From positions 124,001 through 188,000 of the forward strand of contig NZ_MRTH01000004.1 of assembly GCF_001956045.1 (NCBI RefSeq): 64,000 nt of DNA. The letters are read 5' to 3'. Positions 45,052 to 53,660 of this stretch are shown in pieces. Positions within the stretch are counted from its first letter, which is position 1. Each line of letters opens with the position of its first letter. This DNA comes from Paenibacillus sp. FSL H7-0331. GTDB lineage: Bacteria > Bacillota > Bacilli > Paenibacillales > NBRC-103111. The notes beneath the pieces were generated by a model that was not told where the DNA came from, made no database searches, and worked only from the letters and a program-made list of their open reading frames with translations. The position numbers and the translations under genes were made by a program.

Positions 45052-46350
45052 ATGTCAAAGATTACTTTTCTAGGTGCTGGCAGCTCGGTATTTGCCAAAA
45101 ATGTGTTGGGTGACTGCATGATGACCCCAGCTCTGCAAGGCTTTGAATTAGCATTGTTCGATATCAATGAAGAACGTCTCAAAGATTCTGAAAATATGTT
45201 AAATAATTTAAAGCTGACACTTGGAAGCACCTGCACGGTACGAGCGTACACCAACCGCAAAGATGCGCTTCGTGGGGCCAAATATGTAGTTAATGCGATA
45301 CAGGTGGGCGGTTATGATCCGTGTACGATTACAGATTTTGAAATACCAAAGAAATACGGCTTGCGCCAAACGATCGGTGACACCTTGGGAATTGGAGGCA
45401 TCTTTCGTAATCTCCGCACGATTCCGGTCATGCTCGATTTTGCCAAGGATATGAATGAAGTGTGCCCGAATGCCCTGTTCCTGAACTATACGAACCCGAT
45501 GGCTGTACTGACGAATGCCATGATCACCTATGGTGGTGTACAGACAGTCGGCTTGTGCCACAGTGTTCAACGGTGCATACCGTACTTATTTAAGGACTTG
45601 GACATCGATACCGAAGGCGTTCATACTAAGATAGCCGGTATTAATCATATGGCCTGGTTGCTGGAAGTCACCAAAGACGGAGTGGATTTGTATCCAGAAA
45701 TCAAGCGTCGTGCCCGTGAGAAACAACAAGAGCAGCACGAAGACATGGTACGTTATGAAATGATGTTCCGCTTTGGCTATTACGTGACCGAATCCTCTGA
45801 GCATAATGCCGAATACCACCCGTACTTTATTAAGAAAAATTATCCTGAATTGATTGAGCGTTTCAATATTCCATTGGATGAGTATCCACGCCGTTGTGAA
45901 CGCCAAATCAAGAGATGGGCAACCATGCGCGATGAACTGGTCAATAACAAAAATCTCAGACATACCCGTTCTCATGAATATGCATCCTTTATGTTTGAGG
46001 CGATGGAGACCAACAATCCGTTCAAAATCGGCGGTAATGTGATGAATACCGGATTAATTACGAATCTGCCTAAGGAAACCATAGTCGAAGTACCATGCCT
46101 GGTTGATGCAAGCGGTGTGACGCCAACGTATGTAGGGGATCTGCCTCCGCAGCTGGCTGCATTGAATCGCACGAATATCAATACGCAGTTATTAACCCTG
46201 GAAGCAGCTGCCACCGGGAAAAAAGAGCATATTTATCACGCAGCGCTGCTTGACCCTCATACGGCAGCCGAGCTTTCTATCGATGATATCGTAGCTATGT
46301 GCGATGATCTTATTGAAGCTCATGGCGATTGGCTGCCGAAGTTTGTGTAA
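45052..46350 (+). CDS. melA: GH4 alpha-galactosidase (MelA-like)
   Basis: 432 aa. N-terminal NAD-binding ITFLGAGSSVFAKNVLGD. Then GGYDPCTITDFEIPKKYGL, IGDTLGIGGIFRNLRTIP and LNYTNPMAV. The Mn site lies in VGLCHSVQ and AGINHMAWLLEV; YFVTESSEH-like and HGDWLP segments follow. These agree closely with E. coli MelA as I remember it, more than with the alpha-glucosidase or LplD branches of GH4. GH4 enzymes use NAD and Mn in a redox-assisted cleavage of glycosides in the cytoplasm. SD GGGAGG. Last gene of its operon, followed by a terminator. Confidence 0.9.
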   Translation: MSKITFLGAGSSVFAKNVLGDCMMTPALQGFELALFDINEERLKDSENMLNNLKLTLGSTCTVRAYTNRKDALRGAKYVVNAIQVGGYDPCTITDFEIPKKYGLRQTIGDTLGIGGIFRNLRTIPVMLDFAKDMNEVCPNALFLNYTNPMAVLTNAMITYGGVQTVGLCHSVQRCIPYLFKDLDIDTEGVHTKIAGINHMAWLLEVTKDGVDLYPEIKRRAREKQQEQHEDMVRYEMMFRFGYYVTESSEHNAEYHPYFIKKNYPELIERFNIPLDEYPRRCERQIKRWATMRDELVNNKNLRHTRSHEYASFMFEAMETNNPFKIGGNVMNTGLITNLPKETIVEVPCLVDASGVTPTYVGDLPPQLAALNRTNINTQLLTLEAAATGKKEHIYHAALLDPHTAAELSIDDIVAMCDDLIEAHGDWLPKFV

Positions 46351-46390
46351 GAAGAGACTTATTAAATAGACAATAGCTTTATGAAATGCA

Positions 46391-46417
46391 GGTCCGCGTA
46401 TATCGCGGGCCTTTTCG
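46391..46417 (+). terminator. Terminator after the MelA-like gene
   Basis: GGTCCGCG (46391-46398), loop TATAT, CGCGGGCC (46404-46411), then TTTT. Confidence 0.85.
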
Positions 46418-46548
46418 TTATTATTAATTATCATAATATTCAGATAATTTTAAAAGAGTGGGGTTAAATTTAGTATCATTCATACGCCATGTCTGCATAA
46501 ACTGTAAAAGAGTACTAGTTATTGCAATCGGTTTCATTCGGTTGAGTA

Positions 46549-46564
46549 AGTGAGATGTTTCACA
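46549..46564 (+). promoter_or_regulatory. FNR/CRP-like half-site pair upstream of fixABCX
   Basis: AGTGA-GATGTT-TCACA matches the FNR/CRP-family pattern TGTGA-N6-TCACA except at the first base. It lies 63 bp before fixA. Anaerobic activation would fit the function. I could not place a convincing -10 box after it. Confidence 0.4.
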
Positions 46565-46626
46565 AATGGAGAAAGGTTTGACGACTCATTGGCCTAGAAG
46601 CCGACCCATGTTAGGAGGATCGCCGT

Positions 46627-47460
46627 ATGCTGCATATTGTTGTCTGTATCAAGCAGGTTCCCGACAGCCGAGAGATTCGAATTGACCCGAAGAACAATAC
46701 TTTAATACGCCAAGGGGTACCGAGTATTGTTAATTTTTATGATTTGCATGGCTTGGAGGAAGCACTGCGGATTAAGGATGAGTTGGGTGCAAGGGTAACT
46801 GTTGTCACTATGGGGCCTCCCCCTGCGGAAAAAAGCTTGAAGCAGTGCATCTCGTTGGGTGCGGATGAGGCCGTGTTGGTAACGGATCGAGGATTTGCAG
46901 GTGCGGATACACTCGCTACCTCTTACGTGATAGCCAAGACACTTCAAAAGGTAGCGGAAACATGGGGTGCCATAGATTTGGTATTTTGTGGAAAACAGAC
47001 ACTGGATGGGGATACCGGACAGGTCGGGCCGGGCGTAGCCTGCAGACTTGACTTGGAGCAGCTGACCTATGTCAGTAAGGTGGTGGAGGTCGATACGGAA
47101 AGGCGCAGACTGACAGCGCACCGCTTACTTGAGGATGGCATTGAAGTGGTACAGACCAGCATGCCGGTGCTGATTACGGCCTTGAAGGAATTGAATAAGG
47201 TACGCAGAGCCGCTATGCCAGGGATGATTCGGGCCGCCAGGTACAAGCCGGTGGTATGGACGACGGCCGATTTTCCGGATTTGGAACGATCGATGATTGG
47301 ATTGAAAGGCTCGCCAACGATAGTGTCCAAAACCTGGGTACCCGAGGTCAAAGCCGTCAACTCGAAAATGATCACAGGCGATTCACCGGAGGCAACTGCC
47401 GTACAGCTGCTTGACCAGCTGTGGGAGCGGGACTTACCAAGCCGATTAGGCTGGACTTAG
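46627..47460 (+). CDS. fixA: FixA, electron-transfer flavoprotein beta subunit
   Basis: 277 aa. Begins MLHIVVCIKQVPDSREIRIDP; contains DLHGLEEALRIKDELGARVTVVTMGP, ISLGADEAVLVTD, DLVFCGKQTLDGDTGQVGPG and the C-terminal PGMIRAARYKPV region. This matches EtfB/FixA in order and length. FixA with FixB forms the flavin heterodimer that bifurcates electrons from NADH. SD TAGGAGG. First of four tightly packed genes, 11 bp before fixB. Confidence 0.93.
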   Translation: MLHIVVCIKQVPDSREIRIDPKNNTLIRQGVPSIVNFYDLHGLEEALRIKDELGARVTVVTMGPPPAEKSLKQCISLGADEAVLVTDRGFAGADTLATSYVIAKTLQKVAETWGAIDLVFCGKQTLDGDTGQVGPGVACRLDLEQLTYVSKVVEVDTERRRLTAHRLLEDGIEVVQTSMPVLITALKELNKVRRAAMPGMIRAARYKPVVWTTADFPDLERSMIGLKGSPTIVSKTWVPEVKAVNSKMITGDSPEATAVQLLDQLWERDLPSRLGWT

Positions 47461-47471
47461 GAGGCGACAAC

Positions 47472-48599
47472 ATGTCCAATGAACCAAAAAAGGACACACA
47501 GGATGCGGGGGCTATGCCAGATTGGTCGGCGTATCGTGGGGTATTAATTGTCATTGAGCAAAGGGATGGGGAAGCCAAGAAGGTGTCCTGGCAGCTACTG
47601 GGTGAAGGTAAGAAGCTTGCAGCCAAGCTGGAGGTTCCCTTACTGGCTCTAGTCATCGGCAATGGAGTTGAGCCTCTTGCGAAGGAGGCTGCTTATTATG
47701 GTGCTGACAAGGTTTATGTGTGTGAAGCGCCTGAGCTTGGTGTATATCGGACACGGCCTTACAGCCGTATCTGCCTGAAGCTGATCGATCAGGTGAAGCC
47801 TGAGATTGTGCTGTTCGGCGCGACGGGAACAGGACGGGACTTGGCTGGAGCGATCGCGACACACCTGCCGACAGGGCTTACCGCGGATACAACGGAGCTG
47901 GACGTGGAGCCACACCCCTCGCGGCTGCTGCTGGCCAGCCGACCGGCCTTTTCCGAGAAGATGATGGCAACGATTTTATGCAAGCAGTATCGCCCGCAGA
48001 TGGCGACGGCGCGTGCCGGCGTATTCCAGGCATTGCCACGGGATGAGACACGTGAATCTGAGATCATCAGGATCGAGAGCTTGATGCCTGAAGAGGAAAT
48101 TGCTGCGCAAGTAATCGACTTTATACGGGATACAGGTAATCTGAATCTGGAGGAAGCCGATATCATCGTATCTGGAGGTCGCGGTTTGGGAGGGCCTGAG
48201 CCTTTTGCGATGCTCAAGGAATTGGCCGATGCATTGGGCGGGGTCGTTGGCGCTTCTCGTGCAGCTGTAGATGCCGGGTGGATCAAGCATGAGCACCAAG
48301 TCGGACAGACAGGCTCAACCGTCCGGCCGAAGCTGTATTTTGCCATCGGCATCTCGGGCGCTGTTCAGCATACAGTAGGTATGGGCAATTCGGACATCGT
48401 TATCGCGATCAACAGGGATGAGAAAGCCACGATTTTTCAGTTTGCCCATTATGGGATTGTGGGAGATTTGTTCAAGATCGTGCCAGCGATAACGGAAGAA
48501 GTCAAAAAACGTAAAAGCCTGTTCGGCGTTCAACTACCGAATACAGAAGCAGCATCACAAGAGCTTTCGCGGCAGCAGAATCTGGAACAATCTGTATAG
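47472..48599 (+). CDS. fixB: FixB, electron-transfer flavoprotein alpha subunit
   Basis: 375 aa. N-terminal domain with GVLIVIEQRDGEAKKVSWQLLGEGKKLA, then the FAD domain EADIIVSGGRGLGGPEPFAMLKELADALGG, VGASRAAVDAGWI, QVGQTGSTVRPKLYFAIGISGAVQH and GNSDIVIAINRDEKATIF. ATG at 47472 with TAGGAGG, which overlaps the fixA stop. Heterodimer partner of FixA. Confidence 0.93.
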   Translation: MSNEPKKDTQDAGAMPDWSAYRGVLIVIEQRDGEAKKVSWQLLGEGKKLAAKLEVPLLALVIGNGVEPLAKEAAYYGADKVYVCEAPELGVYRTRPYSRICLKLIDQVKPEIVLFGATGTGRDLAGAIATHLPTGLTADTTELDVEPHPSRLLLASRPAFSEKMMATILCKQYRPQMATARAGVFQALPRDETRESEIIRIESLMPEEEIAAQVIDFIRDTGNLNLEEADIIVSGGRGLGGPEPFAMLKELADALGGVVGASRAAVDAGWIKHEHQVGQTGSTVRPKLYFAIGISGAVQHTVGMGNSDIVIAINRDEKATIFQFAHYGIVGDLFKIVPAITEEVKKRKSLFGVQLPNTEAASQELSRQQNLEQSV

Positions 48600-48659
48600 A
48601 AGCCATCATTTTTCGTCGTCATGCAGGAGTGGAACTATTATTGTGAGGAGCGGATTGCT

Positions 48660-49970
48660 TTGAACGAAAAATTTGATGCTATCATTGTTGGGGGTGGACC
48701 AGCAGGTGCCGCCGCCGCATTAACGATGTCCCGGGCCGGCTTGTCTGTTGTATTGCTTGAGCGTGGTGAATTTCCCGGTGCCAAAAATCTGTTTGGTGGT
48801 GTATTATATCGTAAGCAAATCGAGGAACTCGTCCCGGAGTTTTGGAAGGAACGTAATTTCCCGATGGAGCGGTATATTGTAGAACAGCGAATCTGGATGA
48901 TGGGCAAGGAATCGATGGTAACCTTTGGACATCGGAATGAAAAATATTCGGAGCCCTATAATTGTTTTACCGGCTTGCGAGTCAAATTCGACCAGTGGTT
49001 TGCGGACAAAGCGGTTGCTGCGGGGGCTCTGCCCGTCTATGAAACAGTTGCACTGGATGTCATTCGCGAGGGCGACCGGGTAGTGGGAGTTAAGACCGAT
49101 CGGGATGACGGCAATTTGTATGCGGATGTCGTAGTCATAGCGGATGGTGTAAATTCGCTGCTCGGTAAGGCGATGGGCATTCACAAGGAATGGAAGCCCG
49201 ATGAGGTTTCTCTGGCGGTTAAAGAAATCATCTCCTTGCCCAAGGAAAAGATCGAGGATCGCTTCGGTCTTGAAGGAGACGAAGGCGTCACCATTGAATT
49301 TATGGGTGAAACCTCGCTTGGCATGGCGGGGATGGGATTCTTGTACACGAACAAGGAAACCATTTCGTTAGGCGTTGGGGTCATGGTCAATCATCTGCGG
49401 GACAAAAAGGTTAAGCCTTATGCCATCCTGGATGCCGTGAAGCAGCATCCGATGATCCGCAAATTAATTCAGGGCGGGGAAACCAAGGAGTATTCGGGTC
49501 ACCTGATCCCCGAAGGAGGCTTTCATTCGATACCTCCACTTTCTGGAAATGGCTGGTGTGTATGTGGAGACGCGGCTCAACTTGTCAACTTTGTAAATCG
49601 GGAAGGCACGAATCTGGCGATGACTTCGGGTCGCCTGGCAGGCGAGGCTATTATTGAAGCTAAAGGCAGAGGTGATTTCTCGGCAGCTTCGTTGAACGCT
49701 TATGACCAGAAAATCCGCAGCTCTTTTGTACACAAGGATTTGAAAAAGTACAAAGGCATGCACCAATTTCTCAAAGAACAAAATCCCGAGCTGTTATTCG
49801 ATAAGCTGCCCCGGGCATTAAATGAAGCGGCATATAATATGTTTTTAGTTGACGGCATCCCTAAAGCGGATAAACAGAAAATGGCTGTTAATTTAATTAA
49901 AGATGCAGCCGGCGGCACCATGAATCTGATGAAATTAGGCTATAAAGGTTGGAGGGCGATGAACGGATGA
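48660..49970 (+). CDS. fixC: FixC, ETF-quinone oxidoreductase-like flavoprotein
   Basis: About 436 aa. FAD-binding IIVGGGPAGAAAALTMSRAGLSVVLLERG, then GLRVKFDQWFADKA, VVIADGVNSLLGK and GWCVCGDAAQLVNFVNREGTNLAMTSGRLAGEA. TTG at 48660 has GTGAGGAG 9 bp upstream; an ATG at 48621 has no SD. FixC passes the high-potential electrons to quinone. It overlaps fixX by 4 bp. Confidence 0.92.
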   Translation: MNEKFDAIIVGGGPAGAAAALTMSRAGLSVVLLERGEFPGAKNLFGGVLYRKQIEELVPEFWKERNFPMERYIVEQRIWMMGKESMVTFGHRNEKYSEPYNCFTGLRVKFDQWFADKAVAAGALPVYETVALDVIREGDRVVGVKTDRDDGNLYADVVVIADGVNSLLGKAMGIHKEWKPDEVSLAVKEIISLPKEKIEDRFGLEGDEGVTIEFMGETSLGMAGMGFLYTNKETISLGVGVMVNHLRDKKVKPYAILDAVKQHPMIRKLIQGGETKEYSGHLIPEGGFHSIPPLSGNGWCVCGDAAQLVNFVNREGTNLAMTSGRLAGEAIIEAKGRGDFSAASLNAYDQKIRSSFVHKDLKKYKGMHQFLKEQNPELLFDKLPRALNEAAYNMFLVDGIPKADKQKMAVNLIKDAAGGTMNLMKLGYKGWRAMNG

Positions 49971-50251
49971 GCTGTAATGTTTCTGAAAAGCTATTTACGA
50001 TCCGTTATAAATGCGATACGGAGTCCCATTTGGTCATTAAAGAAACGGAAACCTGTTTGAGCTGCAAGACCAAGGACTGTAATTATTTTTGTCCGTCTGA
50101 CGTCTATGAGTGGGAGAAAAAGCTAAAGATTACGACAGTAGCCTTTGAGAACTGTATTGAATGCGGCACCTGTCGGATTGCTTGTCCATCCGATAATATC
50201 GCTTGGGTATATCCAAAAGGCGGCTATGGCATTACCTATAAGTACGGGTGA
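49967..50251 (+). CDS. fixX: FixX, ferredoxin-like protein
   Basis: 94 aa. Two cysteine clusters, CLSCKTKDCNYFCP and CIECGTCRIACP, consistent with iron-sulfur clusters; ends NIAWVYPKGGYGITYKYG, as in FixX. ATG overlaps the fixC stop (ATGA). It completes a four-gene fixABCX set. No nif or carnitine genes are adjacent, so the physiological electron donor and acceptor are open. Confidence 0.92.
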   Translation: MSCNVSEKLFTIRYKCDTESHLVIKETETCLSCKTKDCNYFCPSDVYEWEKKLKITTVAFENCIECGTCRIACPSDNIAWVYPKGGYGITYKYG

Positions 50252-50282
50252 AACCGGAGCGGCTGAATCCATTGCATACGAA

Positions 50283-50317
50283 ACGAGCCTCGCAGTCTTT
50301 CAGCAGGCTCGTTTTTA
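50283..50317. terminator. Terminator between fixX and the convergent deacetylase gene
   Basis: ACGAGCCT (50283-50290) pairs with AGGCTCGT (50305-50312), followed by T5. Confidence 0.85.
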
Positions 50318-50343
50318 TTGTATCTGTATGCATAACCAGATGA

Positions 50344-51306
50344 TTATTGGTATGCTTGCACATTTAGCAAGGTTTCGAGATCAACGATATCGTAATTTCG
50401 TTTTTGCAGCTCTTCAATCATAATCGGCACGGCCTTGGCGGTTTCGTTTGTTCTTGAAGTGGAATGCATGAGAATAATGTCGCCATTTCGAATATTATCG
50501 ATGACATTATGAACAATATTATCACTTTCTCGCTGAGACCAATCCAATGTATCTATCGACCATAGAACGATCTTATGACCTGTTTCGGTTGCAGCGGCGA
50601 CTACTTTCTCATCGGTATCCCCATACGGGGAACGCATCAGAGCAGGCTTCTTGCCGATTATATCCTCAATGATTTTGTCAGTTTGATTGAGATCCGCTTG
50701 AATTTGATGATTGGTTTTTTGGGTTAAATTGTCATGCTTGTAGCTGTGGTTTAACACCAGGTTTCCATTATCGAATGCATGGCGCACAACCCCCGGGTAG
50801 ATTTTGGCCATTTCGCCTACAAAAAAGAAGCTTCCTTTAACCCCATATTTCTTCAATGAATCGATAATAGCAGGCGTATTGACGTTATCAGGACCATCAT
50901 CAAAGGTCAGAGCGACCCTATTTCGGTCAGGCCCATTGATGTAGACGCTGTCACGATGTTTCCGGGCAAAAGTAATTATGTTCTCACGCCACTCTGTCAT
51001 GCTTTTTAAAGCTTTGGGAGTTAGCTGGTTGGACTTCCCTTTAATTTCAAGCATATACTCTGGAGGTTCAGGCTCGGGTCGAGCCGGGGCTTCTTCAGGT
51101 ACGGGTAAAGCAGTTTCAGCTGCAGGTATGCTCAAGACAGCAGAAGCAATGATAGGCGCGGCCACCTCGGAAGATTTGGTTGGGAGGGAAGGTATGGAAG
51201 GAAGGGACGCGATGGAGGGTTCTGACGAATGGTAGAAACAACCACCCAACCATACCATGTTTACTAGCACCAGCAGAAAAGTAAATTTGTTATTCATAAG
51301 CTTCAT
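50344..51306 (-). CDS. Polysaccharide deacetylase lipoprotein (NodB domain)
   Basis: 320 aa. Signal peptide with lipobox LGGC (C23), a Pro/Ser/Ala/Glu-rich linker (about 25-85), then a NodB catalytic domain. The metal and catalytic motifs are all present: TFDDGPDN (motif 1), NHSYKHDNL (H-S-x-x-H, motif 2), RSPYGDTD (motif 3), TLDWS (motif 4) and ILMHST (motif 5). It probably removes N-acetyl groups from peptidoglycan at the cell surface (PgdA/PdaC-like). Chitin or another N-acetylated polymer is possible. Confidence 0.9.
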   Translation of the reverse strand: MKLMNNKFTFLLVLVNMVWLGGCFYHSSEPSIASLPSIPSLPTKSSEVAAPIIASAVLSIPAAETALPVPEEAPARPEPEPPEYMLEIKGKSNQLTPKALKSMTEWRENIITFARKHRDSVYINGPDRNRVALTFDDGPDNVNTPAIIDSLKKYGVKGSFFFVGEMAKIYPGVVRHAFDNGNLVLNHSYKHDNLTQKTNHQIQADLNQTDKIIEDIIGKKPALMRSPYGDTDEKVVAAATETGHKIVLWSIDTLDWSQRESDNIVHNVIDNIRNGDIILMHSTSRTNETAKAVPIMIEELQKRNYDIVDLETLLNVQAYQ

Positions 51307-51612
51307 AGCAAATAGACACTCCCTTTATCCGATCATACCAAACTATGTTCATATGTAAAGGCTCTCAGACTCGATTTGTAGACATTATTTAATATAGACG
51401 GACAAGCAGTCCTTAGAGTTGTATGTTCATCGAGAATAACTAATAATATCGTCAATAAATACCATTTTTAAACACAATAGGGGAGCAGCGGTCGTGGTGT
51501 GTTGGCGGCATTTTGTTGTGCATGGTTTGGTTTCCATAATTTACACATACTTTCTATTACTATATTTTGATAGACTTTGTATGTGACAGGAATAAATTTT
51601 AGGAGGAATTGC
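51307..51612. other. Intergenic region between divergent cell-wall genes
   Basis: 306 bp. A possible promoter for the + strand gene is TTTACA (51540-51545), 17 bp, TATTTT (51563-51568). Otherwise it is A/T-rich sequence in which I see no convincing operator, repeat or small gene. Confidence 0.4.
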
Positions 51613-52239
51613 ATGAAAAGGTTTGTCATTTCAACTGTACTGGCCGGGAGTCTTTTATTTGGCGGTATAGCTTCAGCTTCCGCGGCATCAACAAATCCGT
51701 ACCTTGCCACAGATTCCGACACATTCTGGAGCATTTCACAGAAGTTAAATATGAATGTATCGGACCTTATCGCTGCTAATCCGCAGATCGATCCACAAAA
51801 TGTGCATGCCGGTGTTTCTATCAATCTACCAGGATCGCAAGCAAAGGGCTGGGAAGCCCAAGCGGATGCTATCATTGCGACAGGGATGAAGCAGCTTGGA
51901 ACCCCCTATGTGTTTGGCGGCGACACCCCGTATGTGGCATTTGATTGCTCCGGTTTTGTTCAATATGCGTTTAATCAAAACGGTTTTGACCTTCTTCATT
52001 CTTCTTCATTGCTGAGTCAAATGGGAACACCTGTAGATAAAGGTGATCTTCGTAAAGGCGATCTTGTATTTTTGCAGGGCACCTATACGAGCGGCGTTTC
52101 CCACGTTGCAATTTATCTTGGCAATAATCAGGTTCTTCAGGCGGGAACTATGGGCACCCGTGAAGTGAAAATCAGCACTTTTTTTGGTACACCTTATTAT
52201 GATGAGCACTATTGGGGCGCACGCCGTCTCATCAATTGA
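51613..52239 (+). CDS. Secreted LysM-NlpC/P60 peptidoglycan endopeptidase
   Basis: 208 aa. Signal peptide ending SASA, one LysM (about 33-78, DTFWSISQKLNMNVSDLI), then an NlpC/P60 domain. Catalytic Cys112 lies in FDCSGFVQY and His in VSHVAIYLG; the third position is probably in the C-terminal EHYWGARR. It cleaves peptide stems, typically D-gamma-Glu to diaminopimelate. ATG with AGGAGGA at 51601. Followed by a strong terminator. Confidence 0.91.
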   Translation: MKRFVISTVLAGSLLFGGIASASAASTNPYLATDSDTFWSISQKLNMNVSDLIAANPQIDPQNVHAGVSINLPGSQAKGWEAQADAIIATGMKQLGTPYVFGGDTPYVAFDCSGFVQYAFNQNGFDLLHSSSLLSQMGTPVDKGDLRKGDLVFLQGTYTSGVSHVAIYLGNNQVLQAGTMGTREVKISTFFGTPYYDEHYWGARRLIN

Positions 52240-52243
52240 ATAC

Positions 52244-52281
52244 GAGGGCAGGTCGAATACGATTATTCGACTGCCCTTTTT
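52244..52281 (+). terminator. Terminator after the NlpC/P60 gene
   Basis: AGGGCAG-GTCGAATA pairs with TTATTCGAC-TGCCCT around CGA, then T5. A related terminator sequence is found at 58704-58742. Confidence 0.9.
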
Positions 52282-52330
52282 GCTGTAAATGGGCTGCACC
52301 CAAATCCGCAAATACGAAAGCGGTTCCCCA

Positions 52331-52359
52331 TTGACAGAGATGAATCGATATGATAAGTT
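52331..52359 (+). promoter_or_regulatory. Possible promoter of the LacI-family gene
   Basis: A perfect TTGACA at 52331-52336; with 17-bp spacing the -10 would be TAAGTT (52354-52359), with GATAAG (52352-52357) as an alternative at 15 bp. The operator-like 15-mer at 52369 would then cover the transcription start. Confidence 0.45.
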
Positions 52360-52368
52360 GAATCCAAG

Positions 52369-52383
52369 AATAAACGCGCGTCC
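52369..52383 (+). promoter_or_regulatory. Operator-like 15-mer, copy 1 (at the LacI gene)
   Basis: AATAAACGCGCGTCC, with a palindromic core ACGCGCGT, is repeated exactly at 53616-53630 before the SDR gene. A CG-centred core is typical of LacI-family operators. Its position around the probable start site suggests autoregulation. Confidence 0.6.
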
Positions 52384-52396
52384 ACAAAAAACAGGA

Positions 52397-53458
52397 ATGG
52401 CTGATGGCATTTTGAGAAACTTGGATATTAAAAGCAAGGAAATCGCTGAAATTGCAGGTGTGTCCAGAAGTACAGTAAGCAGAGTTATCAATAATTACCC
52501 TAATGTCCCGGCCAAAACAAGGGAAAAGGTCATGAGGGTCATCGAGCAATATAATTACTTTCCGAATATATCGGCGCAAATTCTGGCTGGCAAAAAGACC
52601 AAAACTTTAGGTTTATTTTTTATCGATCAATCTCACTTTAGCGAAGATTCTTCCGCCAATTTGTTGATTACAGGCATAATCGAGAACGCTTCCATTCTTG
52701 GATATAATGTACTGGCCTATATAATTCGGGACTTGAGTACAGCTGAGAACATAAAAAATGTCAAAGAAGTGTTTTATCAGGAGCGTATTGCCGGTGGAAT
52801 ATTTATTGGAGCGGAAAATCATGAGCCTATCGTTGAGGAGCTGATCGCCGGAGGGTTTATCGTAGGGATATTAGATCAGGTTCTACCCGGACGCAGTGAG
52901 CCTAACCGAATTGTATATAACCTCGATAATGAAGGGGCCGCTATGCAAGCTGTGGATTATTTGGTCCGTTTAAACCATACCAAAATCGGGATTATCAATA
53001 GTACAATGAGCAGAGCCTCCGCTAGCTTCAAGTTCAAAGGTTTTATGAATCGCATGCAGCATCACGGCTTGGAGGTTAAGAAGCATTGGATCATGCATGG
53101 TCAATACGAATCCGGCGGCTATGAGGCGATGGACAATTTGATTAGAAATTCAACCGATTTACCGACAGCGATATTTGCAGCAAATGACAGCATTGCCTTT
53201 GGTGCGATTCGTGCCGCTAATGATCATCAATTAAAGGTTCCCGACGATATTTCCATTATTGGAATCAATGATCAGAAGCTGAGCGCTTATTACAAACCTG
53301 CGTTAACTACGTTTCGTTCTAACTTTAAGGAGTTTATATCTGGGATTACTACAAGTGTGATTGAGGCTGTAGAAAATGGTGTTGCCAACGAGTCGATAAA
53401 AGTAACGCTCGATTTGGAACTGGTCGAAAGAGAATCCTGTAAAAGAGTAGAAGAGTAA
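52397..53458 (+). CDS. LacI-family transcriptional repressor
   Basis: 353 aa. N-terminal HTH IKSKEIAEIAGVSRSTVSRVINNYPNVPAKTREKVM with the hinge helix region NYFPNISAQILAGKKTKTLG, then a periplasmic-binding-like sugar sensor (about 60-340). ATG at 52397 is chosen over an in-frame TTG at 52289, because the longer form adds 36 unrelated residues and would read through the probable promoter and operator. It likely represses itself and the SDR-importer-VOC genes downstream, through sites of the AATAAACGCGCG type. Confidence 0.9.
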   Translation: MADGILRNLDIKSKEIAEIAGVSRSTVSRVINNYPNVPAKTREKVMRVIEQYNYFPNISAQILAGKKTKTLGLFFIDQSHFSEDSSANLLITGIIENASILGYNVLAYIIRDLSTAENIKNVKEVFYQERIAGGIFIGAENHEPIVEELIAGGFIVGILDQVLPGRSEPNRIVYNLDNEGAAMQAVDYLVRLNHTKIGIINSTMSRASASFKFKGFMNRMQHHGLEVKKHWIMHGQYESGGYEAMDNLIRNSTDLPTAIFAANDSIAFGAIRAANDHQLKVPDDISIIGINDQKLSAYYKPALTTFRSNFKEFISGITTSVIEAVENGVANESIKVTLDLELVERESCKRVEE

Positions 53459-53487
53459 GTAAACAGCTTCATTCTTTTACACCCATT

Positions 53488-53503
53488 TATAAACGCGCTT
53501 TCA
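53488..53503 (+). promoter_or_regulatory. Operator-like site, diverged copy
   Basis: TATAAACGCGCTTTCA shares TAAACGCGC with the two exact 15-mers and also resembles a cre half. It lies just after the LacI stop codon, upstream of the SDR gene. Confidence 0.4.
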
Positions 53504-53615
53504 CAAGGTTTAGGTAATGAAAGGGATGAATCCTGAAAATATCCGTTTACAAAGAACATTTGCGCATCATAGAGACAGGGGACAGCACCGATAGTAATAG
53601 TTTTTCTTGTCCATA

Positions 53616-53630
53616 AATAAACGCGCGTCC
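53616..53630 (+). promoter_or_regulatory. Operator-like 15-mer, copy 2 (before the SDR gene)
   Basis: AATAAACGCGCGTCC, identical to 52369-52383, lying 31 bp before the SDR start. This is the main evidence that the LacI protein controls this operon. Confidence 0.6.
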
Positions 53631-53660
53631 AAATCTAAAATAAAGTGTCGGGAGCGAGCC

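Noticed and set aside
47789..48352. A 187-codon open frame on the - strand inside fixB.
   Set aside because: Ser/Pro/Arg-rich composition typical of an antisense shadow; fixB itself is unambiguous.
46627..50251. Assignment of fixABCX to nitrogen fixation.
   Set aside because: No nif gene is in the window; the complex also serves other pathways.
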